Below are positions 44,335 through 55,335 of a stretch of DNA of 64,000 nucleotides, piece after piece. The position numbers and the translations under genes are program-made. The stretch's first letter is position 1, and each line of letters opens with the position of its first letter. The DNA is from DATEDA01 sp963820965. Its GTDB lineage: Bacteria; Pseudomonadota; Gammaproteobacteria; Burkholderiales; SG8-39. The stretch covers positions 434,001-498,000 of the forward strand of contig CAWGCC010000031.1 in assembly GCA_963820965.1 (NCBI GenBank), written 5' to 3'. Under the pieces are notes generated by a model. The model was not told the origin of the DNA. It searched no databases and worked only from the letters and a program-made list of their open reading frames with translations.

Positions 44335-45195
44335 ATGACCTTCGCCGAATACGTCGCGAGCCCCCCGGTTTTCAGCGCCATGGGCGCGCTCTTCGGTCTC
44401 GCAATCGGATCGTTCCTGAACGTGGTGATCCACCGTCTGCCGAAGATGATGGAACGGGAGTGGCAGGTGCAATGCGCCGAGCTGCGCGGCGAGATGCCGC
44501 CGACGCAGCCGCGGTTCGATCTGGTGACGCCGCGTTCCGGCTGCCCGTCGTGCGGACACCGGATCACCCCGCTCGAGAACATTCCGCTCGCCTCGTACCT
44601 GTGGCTGCGCGGCAAGTGCTCCGCGTGCCGTGCGTCGATCGGAATCCGCTACCCGATCGTCGAAGCGCTGACCGGCCTCGGCACCGCGTATTGCGCCTGG
44701 CGCTTCGGGTTCGGCTACGCGGCGTTCGGCGCGATGCTGTTCACCTGGTGCATGATCGCGCTCGCGTTCATCGACATCGACACCCAGCTGCTGCCCGACT
44801 CGATCACCCTGCCGCTGCTCTGGGCGGGACTGCTCTTCAACCTCCGCGGCACGTTCGTCGATCTACAGTCCGCGGTACTCGGCGCGGTCGCCGGCTATCT
44901 CGTGCTGTGGATCGTCTACTGGGGGTTCAAGCTCGCGACCGGCAAGGAAGGCATGGGGTTCGGTGACTTCAAGCTGCTCGCCGCGATCGGCGCGTGGCTC
45001 GGCTGGAAGATGCTGCCGCTCGTGATCCTTGCGTCCTCGTTCGTGGGCGCGGTGGCGGGCATCGGGCTGATGATCCTCGCGCGGCGCGGCCGCGACGTCC
45101 CCATCCCGTTCGGGCCGTATCTCGCCGGCGCCGGCCTGATCGCGCTCTTCTGGGGAAAGGGCATCGTCGACCGCTACCTCGCGCAGCTCCTGTGA
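44335..45195 (+). CDS. pilD: Type IV prepilin peptidase PilD (A24)
   Basis: This 286-residue inner-membrane aspartyl protease cleaves and N-methylates prepilins. The cytoplasmic zinc loop has CPSCGH and CSACRASIGIRYPIVE. The two catalytic Asp motifs are FIDIDTQLLPDSITLPLLW and GMGFGDFKLLAAIGAWLGWK. About seven TM helices are visible. The stop overlaps the coaE GTG by 4 bp. Confidence 0.97.
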   Translation: MTFAEYVASPPVFSAMGALFGLAIGSFLNVVIHRLPKMMEREWQVQCAELRGEMPPTQPRFDLVTPRSGCPSCGHRITPLENIPLASYLWLRGKCSACRASIGIRYPIVEALTGLGTAYCAWRFGFGYAAFGAMLFTWCMIALAFIDIDTQLLPDSITLPLLWAGLLFNLRGTFVDLQSAVLGAVAGYLVLWIVYWGFKLATGKEGMGFGDFKLLAAIGAWLGWKMLPLVILASSFVGAVAGIGLMILARRGRDVPIPFGPYLAGAGLIALFWGKGIVDRYLAQLL

Positions 45196-45797
45196 ACAGG
45201 CCGACCATCTGCCTCACCGGCGGCATCGGCAGCGGCAAGTCGAGCGTCGCGCAGCTGTTCGCCGAGCGGGGCATCGAGGTCATCGACGCCGACGCGCTCG
45301 CGCACGAGCTGACCGCGCCGGGCGGCGCCGGGATCCCGGCAATTCGCGCCGAGTTCGGGCCCGACGTCATCGACCCCCGCGGCGCTCTCGACCGCGATCG
45401 GATGCGGCAGCGCGTGTTCAGCGACCCCGGTGCACGCAGGCGCCTCGAGGCGATCCTGCACCCCCTGATCCGCGCGGAGAGCGAGCAGCGGCAAGCCGCT
45501 GCGGCGAGCCCGTACGTCGTGCTCATGATTCCACTGCTCGTCGAGTCCGGTGATCCGCGCGGGCGCTGCGACCGCGTGCTCGTGGTGGATTGCCCCGAGG
45601 AGGAGCAGATCCGGCGGGTCATGCTGCGGAGCCGGCTGGCGCGTGCCGAGGTCGAGGCGATCATGGCAACGCAGACGAGTCGTGCGGCGCGCCTCGCGCA
45701 CGCCGATGACGTGATCGACAACGGCGGCGATCCGGCGCGGCTGCCGCCGCAGGTGGCGGCGCTTCATTCTCGCTACCTTGCGCTGGCCGGCGCGTAA
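45192..45797 (+). CDS. coaE: Dephospho-CoA kinase
   Basis: This 201-residue enzyme catalyses the last step of coenzyme A synthesis. The P-loop is LTGGIGSGKSSVAQLFAERG. EVIDADALAHELTAPGGAGI holds the substrate-binding Asp, and RLARAEVEAIMATQTSRAAR is the lid region. It starts at a GTG overlapping the pilD stop, the standard pilD-coaE-zapD-yacG order. Confidence 0.95.
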   Translation: MNRPTICLTGGIGSGKSSVAQLFAERGIEVIDADALAHELTAPGGAGIPAIRAEFGPDVIDPRGALDRDRMRQRVFSDPGARRRLEAILHPLIRAESEQRQAAAASPYVVLMIPLLVESGDPRGRCDRVLVVDCPEEEQIRRVMLRSRLARAEVEAIMATQTSRAARLAHADDVIDNGGDPARLPPQVAALHSRYLALAGA

Positions 45798-45887
45798 TCC
45801 ATCTCGCGGCGCGGGGCGAGGAGCGTTGTCAGGGCGGAGGATATCCGTCAGAATCGCTGACGATTTTCGGACAGGTGCGGCGCGAGA

Positions 45888-46646
45888 GTGATCACTTACG
45901 AGTATCCGCTGGTCGAGCGCATCCGGACGATGCTGCGCCTGGAGGACTTGTTCGAGCGGGCGCGCTTCTACGTGGACCGCACCGAAGCGCCCGAGCACCA
46001 TGCGGCGCTCCTCACCCTGTTCGAGATCCTCGACGTCACCGGCCGCGCCGACCTCAAGTCGGACCTCCTGCAAGAGCTCGAGCGCCAGAAACAAGTCATG
46101 TACTCGTTCCGCTCGAGCCCGGAGATCGACCAGCAGGTGCTCGCCGCGGTCGTCCGCGACATCGAGCAGACGCACGCCGGCCTCTACGGCATGGTGGGCA
46201 AGATCGGCCAGCACCTGCGCGACAACGAGTGGCTGATGGCGATCAAGCAGCGCACCGGCATCCCGGGCGGAGCCTGCGAATTCGACCTGCCCTCGTATCA
46301 CTTCTGGTTGCATCGCGGGAGCGACGTGCGACTCGCCGACCTCAAAGCGTGGATCGCGCCGATGCTGCCAATCCGCGACGGCGCGGCGGTAGTGCTGAAG
46401 CTCTTGCGCGAGAGCGGCAAGCCCGCGCGGCTCACTGCGCCGCAGGGCACGTTCCAGCAGATGCTTGGCGGGCGCACCGCGCAGATGGTCCGCATCCGCC
46501 TCGCGCTCGCCGCCGATTGCGTCCCCGAGATCAGCGCCAACCGCTACGCGCTCAACGTCCGCTTCGTCGCCGTCGGCGGCACCGAGCCGCGGCCGCGCAC
46601 GGTCGAGCACGACGTCGACTTCGAGCTGACCTTCTGCAACCTGTGA
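45888..46646 (+). CDS. zapD: Cell division protein ZapD
   Basis: This 252-residue FtsZ-ring cross-linking protein (DUF1342) begins ITYEYPLVERIRTMLRLEDL. FERARFYVDR, the GACEFDLPSYHFWLH block and the C-terminal VPEISANRYALNVRF are family features. The start is the GTG at 45888. Its stop overlaps the yacG start by 4 bp. It completes a set with the ftsZ gene 10 kb away. Confidence 0.95.
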   Translation: MITYEYPLVERIRTMLRLEDLFERARFYVDRTEAPEHHAALLTLFEILDVTGRADLKSDLLQELERQKQVMYSFRSSPEIDQQVLAAVVRDIEQTHAGLYGMVGKIGQHLRDNEWLMAIKQRTGIPGGACEFDLPSYHFWLHRGSDVRLADLKAWIAPMLPIRDGAAVVLKLLRESGKPARLTAPQGTFQQMLGGRTAQMVRIRLALAADCVPEISANRYALNVRFVAVGGTEPRPRTVEHDVDFELTFCNL

Positions 46647-46849
46647 CCGCCGCCGTACGCTCGGTGCCGTGCCCGCGCTGCGGCAAGCAGGTGCCGTGGA
46701 TCCCCGAGAACGCGTTCCGGCCGTTCTGTTCCGAGCGCTGCAAGGCCGTCGATCTCGGTGCGTGGGCGACCGAGCAGTATCGCGTCGCGACCGTCGAGCA
46801 GGAGGAGGAAACCGGCAGCCCGCCGCCGGTGCCGCCGGCAGCGCAGTGA
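46643..46849 (+). CDS. yacG: DNA gyrase inhibitor YacG
   Basis: This is a 68-residue zinc-finger protein with CPRCGKQVPW and RPFCSERCKAVDLGAWATEQ, giving the four zinc cysteines. YacG binds gyrase B in E. coli. It starts at a GTG overlapping the zapD stop. The C-terminal tail is acidic then Pro-rich. It converges with the Nudix gene 19 bp away; no terminator is seen between them. Confidence 0.95.
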   Translation: MTAAVRSVPCPRCGKQVPWIPENAFRPFCSERCKAVDLGAWATEQYRVATVEQEEETGSPPPVPPAAQ

Positions 46850-46868
46850 CGCCTGTACGGCTCGCCGT

Positions 46869-47807
46869 TTATCCCTGCCAGGCCCCCCGAATCATCGCCA
46901 CCCCGTGCGCGGCGCGCGCACGGGCGCGATCGATATCGGCGCGCGCGAGGCCGCCGATTGCGAACACCGGCACACCTGCGTCGCGCGCGACGCGCTCGAA
47001 TCCGTCCCAGCCGAGAGTCGCGACGTGCGGATGCGTCGGCGTGGCGGCGACCGGCCCGAGCACGGCGAAATCGAGCCCCAGCGCCTCCGCCTTGCGCAGC
47101 TCGTCTGCACCGTGTATCGATGCGCCGACGTATTCGAGCACCGGTCGCGCGCGAACGGCAGCCAGCTGTCCGGCAGTAAGATGCATCCCGTGCGCCCCCG
47201 AGTCGCGCGCGAGCGCTTCGTCGCCGTTCACCAGCACGATGCCGTGGGCGGCGCGAACGAGCCGCACGACCTCGCGTGCGAGCGCTGCGAGGCGATCGCG
47301 CGCCATCGTCTTCTCTCGCAGCTGAACGAGCCGCAGGCCGTGCGCGAGGCGGCGTCGCAGCGCATCGAGGAATACGTCCTCGCCGACCTCGGCGGCGTTG
47401 GAGATCGCGTACTCGGACGGCAGCAAGAGCGCGCGGAACACTGGCGCGTTGGCCGGGAGCATCGGGCCGACGGTCGGCGCGTCGACCCGCTGCCAAGAGA
47501 ACGCCTGACCCTCGCGCCCGTGGGGCTCGCCGTACCAGCGCCGGACGCAGAAGAAGCGCAACCGGACCGTACCGTGGGGATAGGTGTAGACGCGCGTGAT
47601 CCACGGCGCGGGATCGGCGATGTCGATGCCGAGCTCCTCGTGCAGCTCGCGCGCGAGCGCCTGCGCCGGGGCCTCGCCGGCCTCGAGCTTGCCACCGGGA
47701 AACTCCCAATAGCCGCCGTAGACCTTGCCGGCCGGGCGCTGAGCGAGGAGGACGGTCCCCTCGGGGCGGATGAGGATCGCCGCGGCGACGTCGATCGCGG
47801 GCGTCAC
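46869..47807 (-). CDS. Nudix hydrolase (MutT-like) fused to a thiamine-phosphate-synthase-like domain
   Basis: This is a 312-residue fusion. Residues ~1-135 are a MutT-type Nudix domain with the box GKLEAGEAPAQALARELHEELGI (first part GKLEAGEAPAQALAREL, then HEELGI), expected to hydrolyse 8-oxo-dGTP. Residues ~140-312 are a ThiE-like TIM barrel: LRRRLAHGLRLVQLREKTMA, GAHGMHLTAGQLAAVRARPV and LDFAVLGPVAATPTHPHVAT. Such fusions are widespread in beta- and gammaproteobacteria; the role of the second half is unclear and may be regulatory. The GTG overlaps the DUF815 gene stop by 4 bp. Confidence 0.92.
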   Translation of the reverse strand: MTPAIDVAAAILIRPEGTVLLAQRPAGKVYGGYWEFPGGKLEAGEAPAQALARELHEELGIDIADPAPWITRVYTYPHGTVRLRFFCVRRWYGEPHGREGQAFSWQRVDAPTVGPMLPANAPVFRALLLPSEYAISNAAEVGEDVFLDALRRRLAHGLRLVQLREKTMARDRLAALAREVVRLVRAAHGIVLVNGDEALARDSGAHGMHLTAGQLAAVRARPVLEYVGASIHGADELRKAEALGLDFAVLGPVAATPTHPHVATLGWDGFERVARDAGVPVFAIGGLARADIDRARARAAHGVAMIRGAWQG

Positions 47808-48730
47808 TTGCGGCGCGGCCGAGCGGCAGCGTTCGCGCGCCCAGCATAGTCGCGCGCGAACTGCCACGCGACCCGCCCGCTCCGCGAACCGCGGCCGAGC
47901 GCCCACTGGAGCGCCTCGGCGCGCGCCGCCTCGATGTCTCCGGGCGTGCAGCCCATCTCCGTCAACCAGTGCCCGACGATGTCGAGATATCCGTCCTGGT
48001 CGAACTGGTAGAACGACACCCATAGTCCGAAGCGCTCCGACAGCGAGATCTTCTCCTCGGACGTCTCGCCGGGATGAATCTCCTCGCCGACGCGGTGGTA
48101 CTCGAGATTCTCCTGCATGAACTCGGGCATCAGGTGGCGGCGGTTCGACGTCGCGTAGATGAGCACGTTGTCGGACGTCGCCGCGATGGAGCCGTCGAGC
48201 GCGACTTTGAGCGACTTGTAACCCGCCTCCGACGCCTCGAACGACAGGTCGTCACAGAAGACGACGAATCGCTCCGGCCGGCCGGCGACCAGGTCGATGA
48301 GATCCGGCAGGTCGACGAGGTCCAGCTTGTCGACCTCGATCAGACGCAGGCCGTCGCGGTGGAAACGGTTGAGGAGCGCCTTGATGAGCGAGCTCTTGCC
48401 GGTGCCGCGCGCGCCGGTGAGCAGTACGTTGTTGGCCGGCCGGCCGGCGACGAACTGCCGGGTGTTGCGCTCCACCAGCGCCTTCTGGCGATCGATGCCC
48501 TGCAGGTCGGAGAGCCGGATCCTGTGCGGATGAGCGACGGGGGCGAGCCGTCCACGGCCGTCCCGCTTGCGCCAACGGAAGGCGACGCCCGAGCTCCAGT
48601 CCGGCGGAGGCGCGGGAGGCGGCAGGAGCCGCTCGATCCGGTCGACGAGGCCGTCGAGGCGGTCGATCAGCCGGTCGAAGCCGCCGCCCGGCTCAGGTGC
48701 GGTATTCCGCGTTGATCTTGACGTAGTCAT
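47804..48730 (-). CDS. DUF815 family AAA-type ATPase
   Basis: This is a 308-residue P-loop ATPase: Walker A GARGTGKSS in NNVLLTGARGTGKSSLIKAL, Walker B RFVVFCDDLSFEASEAGYKS, sensor LIYATSNRRHLMPEFM. The C-terminal part includes RFGLWVSFYQFDQDGYLDIV. DUF815 proteins are conserved between argJ and the Nudix gene in betaproteobacteria, but their target is unknown. The start overlaps the argJ end by 38 bp, which is large; a later start would remove part of the polar N-terminal region only. Confidence 0.9.
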   Translation of the reverse strand: MTTSRSTRNTAPEPGGGFDRLIDRLDGLVDRIERLLPPPAPPPDWSSGVAFRWRKRDGRGRLAPVAHPHRIRLSDLQGIDRQKALVERNTRQFVAGRPANNVLLTGARGTGKSSLIKALLNRFHRDGLRLIEVDKLDLVDLPDLIDLVAGRPERFVVFCDDLSFEASEAGYKSLKVALDGSIAATSDNVLIYATSNRRHLMPEFMQENLEYHRVGEEIHPGETSEEKISLSERFGLWVSFYQFDQDGYLDIVGHWLTEMGCTPGDIEAARAEALQWALGRGSRSGRVAWQFARDYAGRANAAARPRRK

Positions 48731-49922
48731 AGGAAAAGTCGCACGTCCAAACGGTCGTCTCCGCGCTGCCCCGCCCGAGCGCGACGCGGATCTCGATCTC
48801 GGACGGACGCATCGCGGCCGCCCCGTCTTCCTCGCGGTAGCTGGCGGCCCGGCGCCCGTGCTCGATCACCTGCACGTCCCCGAGCCAGAGATCGACCCGC
48901 GCGGGATCGAGGTCGGCGATGCCGGCGTTGCCGATCGCCATGATCAGCCGCCCGAGGTTCGGGTCGGAGGCGAAGAACGCGGTCTTCACGAGCGGCGAGT
49001 TCGCGATCGCCCTCGCCACCCGGACCGCTTCGGCTTCCACGGCGGCCCCGGTCACGCGCACGGTGATGAACTTGGTGGCGCCTTCGCCGTCGCGGGCGAT
49101 CGCCTGCGCGAGCTCGCGCGCGACCTCGACGACGGCGCGCTTCAGGGCACCGTACCCCTGATCGTCGACGGTGCCGATCTCGGGGTTGCCGGCGCGGGCC
49201 GTGGCGATCAGTACGAACGAATCGTTGGTCGAGGTATCGCCGTCGACCGTCACGCGATTGAACGACGCGTCGGCCGCCTCGCGCACGAGGTGCTCGAGCG
49301 CACCCTGCGCGATGGCGGCGTCAGTGGCGAGGTACGCGAGCATCGTCGCCATGTTCGGCTGCAGCATGCCGACGCCCTTGGCGATCCCGGTGACGCGCAC
49401 ACGCCGGCCGTCGATCTCGGCAGCGCGCGAGGCGGCCTTCGGCACCGTGTCGGTGGTCATGATGGCCGCCGCCGCGTCCGCCCAGTTCGCGCGCCCGAGC
49501 GTGGCGAGGCAGCGTGGCAGCGCCGCCTCGATGCGCTCCACCGGCAGCGGCTCGAGGATCACGCCGGTGGAAAACGGCAGCACCTCGTCCGGCGTGCACC
49601 CGAGCGAGCGCGCAACCGCCTCGCAGCTGCGCTCCGCGGCGCGGAGGCCAGCCTCGCCGGTGCCGCAGTTCGCATTGCCCGCATTCGTGATGAGTGCGCG
49701 GATCGAGCGCCGCGCGGCAAGGCGGCGCCGACAGACCTCGACCGGCGCGGCCGCGAAGCTGTTTAGCGTGAACACGCCCGCGACCCGACTTCCCGGCGCG
49801 AGTCGCATCAGCATCAGGTCGCAACCGCCGCGCTTGCGAAGCCCCGCTTCCGCGAAGCCGAGCTCGACCCCGTCCACGGGGGCGAGCTTGGCCGGGTCAG
49901 GGGGATTCAGATTCACGGCCAT
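48693..49922 (-). CDS. argJ: Bifunctional ornithine acetyltransferase / N-acetylglutamate synthase
   Basis: This 409-residue enzyme recycles the acetyl group in arginine synthesis. It self-cleaves at the Ala-Thr bond in KGVGMLQPNMATML, so the expected nucleophile is Thr193. Other conserved blocks are LITNAGNANCGTGE, AAAIMTTDTVPKAA and VDGDTSTNDSFVLIATARAG, and the C-terminus is SYDYVKINAEYRT. Length is normal. It lies 45 bp after secA. Confidence 0.96.
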   Translation of the reverse strand: MAVNLNPPDPAKLAPVDGVELGFAEAGLRKRGGCDLMLMRLAPGSRVAGVFTLNSFAAAPVEVCRRRLAARRSIRALITNAGNANCGTGEAGLRAAERSCEAVARSLGCTPDEVLPFSTGVILEPLPVERIEAALPRCLATLGRANWADAAAAIMTTDTVPKAASRAAEIDGRRVRVTGIAKGVGMLQPNMATMLAYLATDAAIAQGALEHLVREAADASFNRVTVDGDTSTNDSFVLIATARAGNPEIGTVDDQGYGALKRAVVEVARELAQAIARDGEGATKFITVRVTGAAVEAEAVRVARAIANSPLVKTAFFASDPNLGRLIMAIGNAGIADLDPARVDLWLGDVQVIEHGRRAASYREEDGAAAMRPSEIEIRVALGRGSAETTVWTCDFSYDYVKINAEYRT

Positions 49923-49967
49923 GAAAAGCGGTCACAGAGATCGCCGCTCTGTGAGCGGAGGTTCGTA

Positions 49968-52721
<2,754 letters not shown>

Positions 52722-52841
52722 TGCGGGGAGATGAGGGCGAACGAGAAAAAAGCTAGTCTATCATGCGACTAGCGGCGTTCCCCGGTCTGCGGCACCCGCT
52801 CGTGACCAACTGCCACGGCGAGAACGTGCGGTGGGTCCGGC

Positions 52842-53786
52842 CTAGCGGCGGGCCGCGGCGACGCTCGCGCCGCCGAGCAGAAATTTCGCCGGATTCTGCG
52901 CGGCGCCCTTGTGGCGCACCTCGAAGTGGAGGTGCGGGCCGGTGGAGCGGCCGGTGTTCCCGACCTCGGCGATCTTCTCGCCGCTCCGCACCAGCTGCCC
53001 GACCTTGACCAGGATCTTCGAAGCGTGGGCATAGCGCGTCAGCAGATCCCCGCCGTGATCGATCTCGACCATGTTGCCGTACGCCTGCTGGAACTCGGCG
53101 CCGACCACGACGCCCGCGGCTGCCGCGAGTATGGGCGTACCCATTTCGGCGATGAAGTCGATCCCCTCGTGCACCGCCATCTGGCCCGTGATCGGATCGA
53201 TCCGCCAGCCGAAGCCCGATGCGTTCCAGCTTCCGAAACTCACCGGCAGCGACGTCGGCGTGAGCTTCTGCTTGACCCGCACGTCGAGGAGTTGCGACTC
53301 GAGTACGCCGTAGTAATCGGAACGGGTCTCGGTCCGCCGCGCGAGGGAATCGAGTTGGCGGCTGAAGTCGTCGAGCGAGAGCGCGCGCACGGGCGCCACG
53401 GCGAGCGCCGCGCCGCCGCGTCCGGGGACCTCGCCGAATCGGAAGTCGCTCGGCCGAACGCCGGCGACCGTCGAGAGCCGCTCGCCGAGCGCATCGAGCC
53501 GCATGAGTTGCGCCTGCATCTCGCCGAGTTTGACCGCCATCGCGGTGAGGTTCTGGCGGAGGAAGTCCTGCATCCGCTCGGACTCCTCCTGCTGCGCCGA
53601 GCGCGCCAGCGACTGGAGCAGCGGGAGCTTGAGCTCCGCGGCATGGCGCACGCCGAGGTAGGAAATCAGAAACGCCAGCGTGAACACGCCGACCATCATG
53701 CCAAGCCCGCCCAGCACCAGGTGCCGGATCGAGAATTTGAGCGACCGGGCCTTGGCCAGCCGGTCGGAGACCACAATAATATGCAC
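52842..53786 (-). CDS. M23 (LytM-type) peptidase, membrane-anchored
   Basis: This is a 314-residue protein with an N-terminal TM anchor (about 24-44, VLGGLGMMVGVFTLAFLISY), a coiled-coil-like stretch (SARSAQQEESERMQDFLRQN region), and a C-terminal LytM domain. Zinc motifs are HEGIDF (HxxxD) and GPHLHFEVRH (HxH). A role in murein remodelling or division is typical. The GTG at 53786 begins the conserved HIIVVSDRLAKARSLKF. It is head-to-head with the DUF721 gene, with only 24 bp between starts. Confidence 0.9.
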   Translation of the reverse strand: MHIIVVSDRLAKARSLKFSIRHLVLGGLGMMVGVFTLAFLISYLGVRHAAELKLPLLQSLARSAQQEESERMQDFLRQNLTAMAVKLGEMQAQLMRLDALGERLSTVAGVRPSDFRFGEVPGRGGAALAVAPVRALSLDDFSRQLDSLARRTETRSDYYGVLESQLLDVRVKQKLTPTSLPVSFGSWNASGFGWRIDPITGQMAVHEGIDFIAEMGTPILAAAAGVVVGAEFQQAYGNMVEIDHGGDLLTRYAHASKILVKVGQLVRSGEKIAEVGNTGRSTGPHLHFEVRHKGAAQNPAKFLLGGASVAAARR

Positions 53787-53810
53787 GCACCCCCTCTCGG
53801 GCCGTCTGTC

Positions 53811-54242
53811 ATGCAGGCCAAGCGAATCGGTGACTACCTGGACCGTGGTGACGGTACCAGCCGGCTGGTACCCCGGGCCGCCTTGCTCCTCGCCATTCGG
53901 CAGCATCTCTCCGAGGTGCTGCCGGACAATCTGCGGCGATCGTGCGCGATCGCGAACTACAAGCAGGGAGTCGTTGTTGTTGTTGCCGGCAACAACGCCG
54001 TGGCGGCGAAGCTCCGGCACTTCGGGCCCAGGATCATCGAGGCTCTGGGCAAGCGCGGTTTGAAAGCTACCGGAATCAGGGTGGATGTGCAAGGCACGCG
54101 GAGTTTCACTCCGCAAGTACCTGAGGAAAAAGCCCTCTTTCTCTCCCCTCGCGCTTCGGACGCACTCACGGAGGTCGGCCGTCGACTGCCCGACAGCCGG
54201 TTGCGGCGCGCGGTGAACTCGCTCGCGAAGAAGACCCGCTAG
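53811..54242 (+). CDS. DUF721 (DciA-like) protein
   Basis: This is a 143-residue basic protein: KRIGDYLDRGDGTSRLVPRA, QHLSEVLPDNLRRSCAIANY, GVVVVVAGNNAVAAKLRHFG and PRIIEALGKRGLKATGIRVD. The KH-like DUF721 fold is shared with DciA, the replicative-helicase loading factor of bacteria lacking DnaC. The ATG at 53811 is preferred; an ATG at 53781 would overlap the divergent M23 gene by 6 bp. Neither has a clear ribosome site. It is the only plus-strand gene within this division block. Confidence 0.78.
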   Translation: MQAKRIGDYLDRGDGTSRLVPRAALLLAIRQHLSEVLPDNLRRSCAIANYKQGVVVVVAGNNAVAAKLRHFGPRIIEALGKRGLKATGIRVDVQGTRSFTPQVPEEKALFLSPRASDALTEVGRRLPDSRLRRAVNSLAKKTR

Positions 54243-54317
54243 ACCGATGTCATGTATGACAATCGGATAGGCGGTCTCGGCTCGTCCATCGCCCGCGAAG
54301 GGGAACTGCCGGGGACC

Positions 54318-55232
54318 TCAGGAGGCGAGCGCGAAGGCTTTCGCGAGCGCGGCGGGTGCCTCGTCGGCCCGCTCGAAGCTCGCCAACTCCCATGCATCGG
54401 CTTGGTCGAGCGTCGCACGGAGCAGCTGGTTGTTCAGCGCGTGCCCCGACTTGTGGGCGGCGAACGACCCGATCACCGGATGGCCGACGAGGTAGAGGTC
54501 GCCGATCGCGTCGAGCACCTTGTGCTTCACGAACTCGTCGGCGTAGCGCAGGCCGTCCGAGTTGAGGACGCGGTACTCGTCGAGCACCACCGCGTTGTCG
54601 AGGCTGCCGCCGAGCGCGAGCCCGGAATTGCGCAGCGTCTCGACGTCCTGCGCGAAGCCGAACGTGCGGGCCCGCGCGATCTCCTTCGCATACGGCGTCT
54701 CGGCGAAGTCGATGGTGAGCGATTGGGTGGAGCGTTCGAACACCGGGTGGTCGAACACGATCGAGAACGACACCTTGAATCCGTCATACGGCTCGAACCG
54801 CGCCCACTTGTCGCCGTCGCGCACTTCGACCGGGCGGCGGATGCGGAAGAAGCGCTTCGGGGCGCGCTGCTCCTCGACGCCCGCCGACTGCAGCAAGAAC
54901 AAGAACGGTGCGGCGCTGCCGTCCATGATCGGCACCTCGGGTCCGGCGAGATCGACGTAGAGGTTGTCGATGCCGAGTCCGGCGAGCGCCGACATCAGAT
55001 GCTCGACGGTCGCGACCTTCGCGCCGCCGCCTTCGAGCGCGCTACACAAACGCGTGTCGGTTACGGCGCGTGCCTCGGCCCGGATGTCCACCGGCGGGTC
55101 GAGGTCGACGCGGCGGAAGACGATGCCGGTGTCCGCCTGCGCCGGCCGCAGGGTCATGACGACTTTCCTGCCGGTGTGCAGACCCACGCCCGTCGACTTG
55201 ATCGCGCGCTTGATGGTGCGCTGGCGAAGCAT
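54318..55232 (-). CDS. lpxC: UDP-3-O-acyl-N-acetylglucosamine deacetylase LpxC
   Basis: This 304-residue zinc enzyme commits UDP-GlcNAc derivatives to lipid A. Zinc ligands are the His of VATVEHLMSALAGLGIDNLY and the HxxxD of VKHKVLDAIGDLYL. The basic-patch His is in FAAHKSGHALNNQLLRA. The N-terminus MLRQRTIKRAIKSTGVGLHT fixes the ATG at 55232. It lies about 100 bp after ftsZ, the standard end of the division cluster. Confidence 0.97.
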   Translation of the reverse strand: MLRQRTIKRAIKSTGVGLHTGRKVVMTLRPAQADTGIVFRRVDLDPPVDIRAEARAVTDTRLCSALEGGGAKVATVEHLMSALAGLGIDNLYVDLAGPEVPIMDGSAAPFLFLLQSAGVEEQRAPKRFFRIRRPVEVRDGDKWARFEPYDGFKVSFSIVFDHPVFERSTQSLTIDFAETPYAKEIARARTFGFAQDVETLRNSGLALGGSLDNAVVLDEYRVLNSDGLRYADEFVKHKVLDAIGDLYLVGHPVIGSFAAHKSGHALNNQLLRATLDQADAWELASFERADEAPAALAKAFALAS

Positions 55233-55335
55233 CTTTGTTCTTTTCGGCCAAAGAGTTGCAGGGTAACACGGCACGCCGCCCCGAGGCCAGCCTCCAGCGC
55301 GCCGCTAGACAGCGTTCTCCACCCCCGACCGGATC

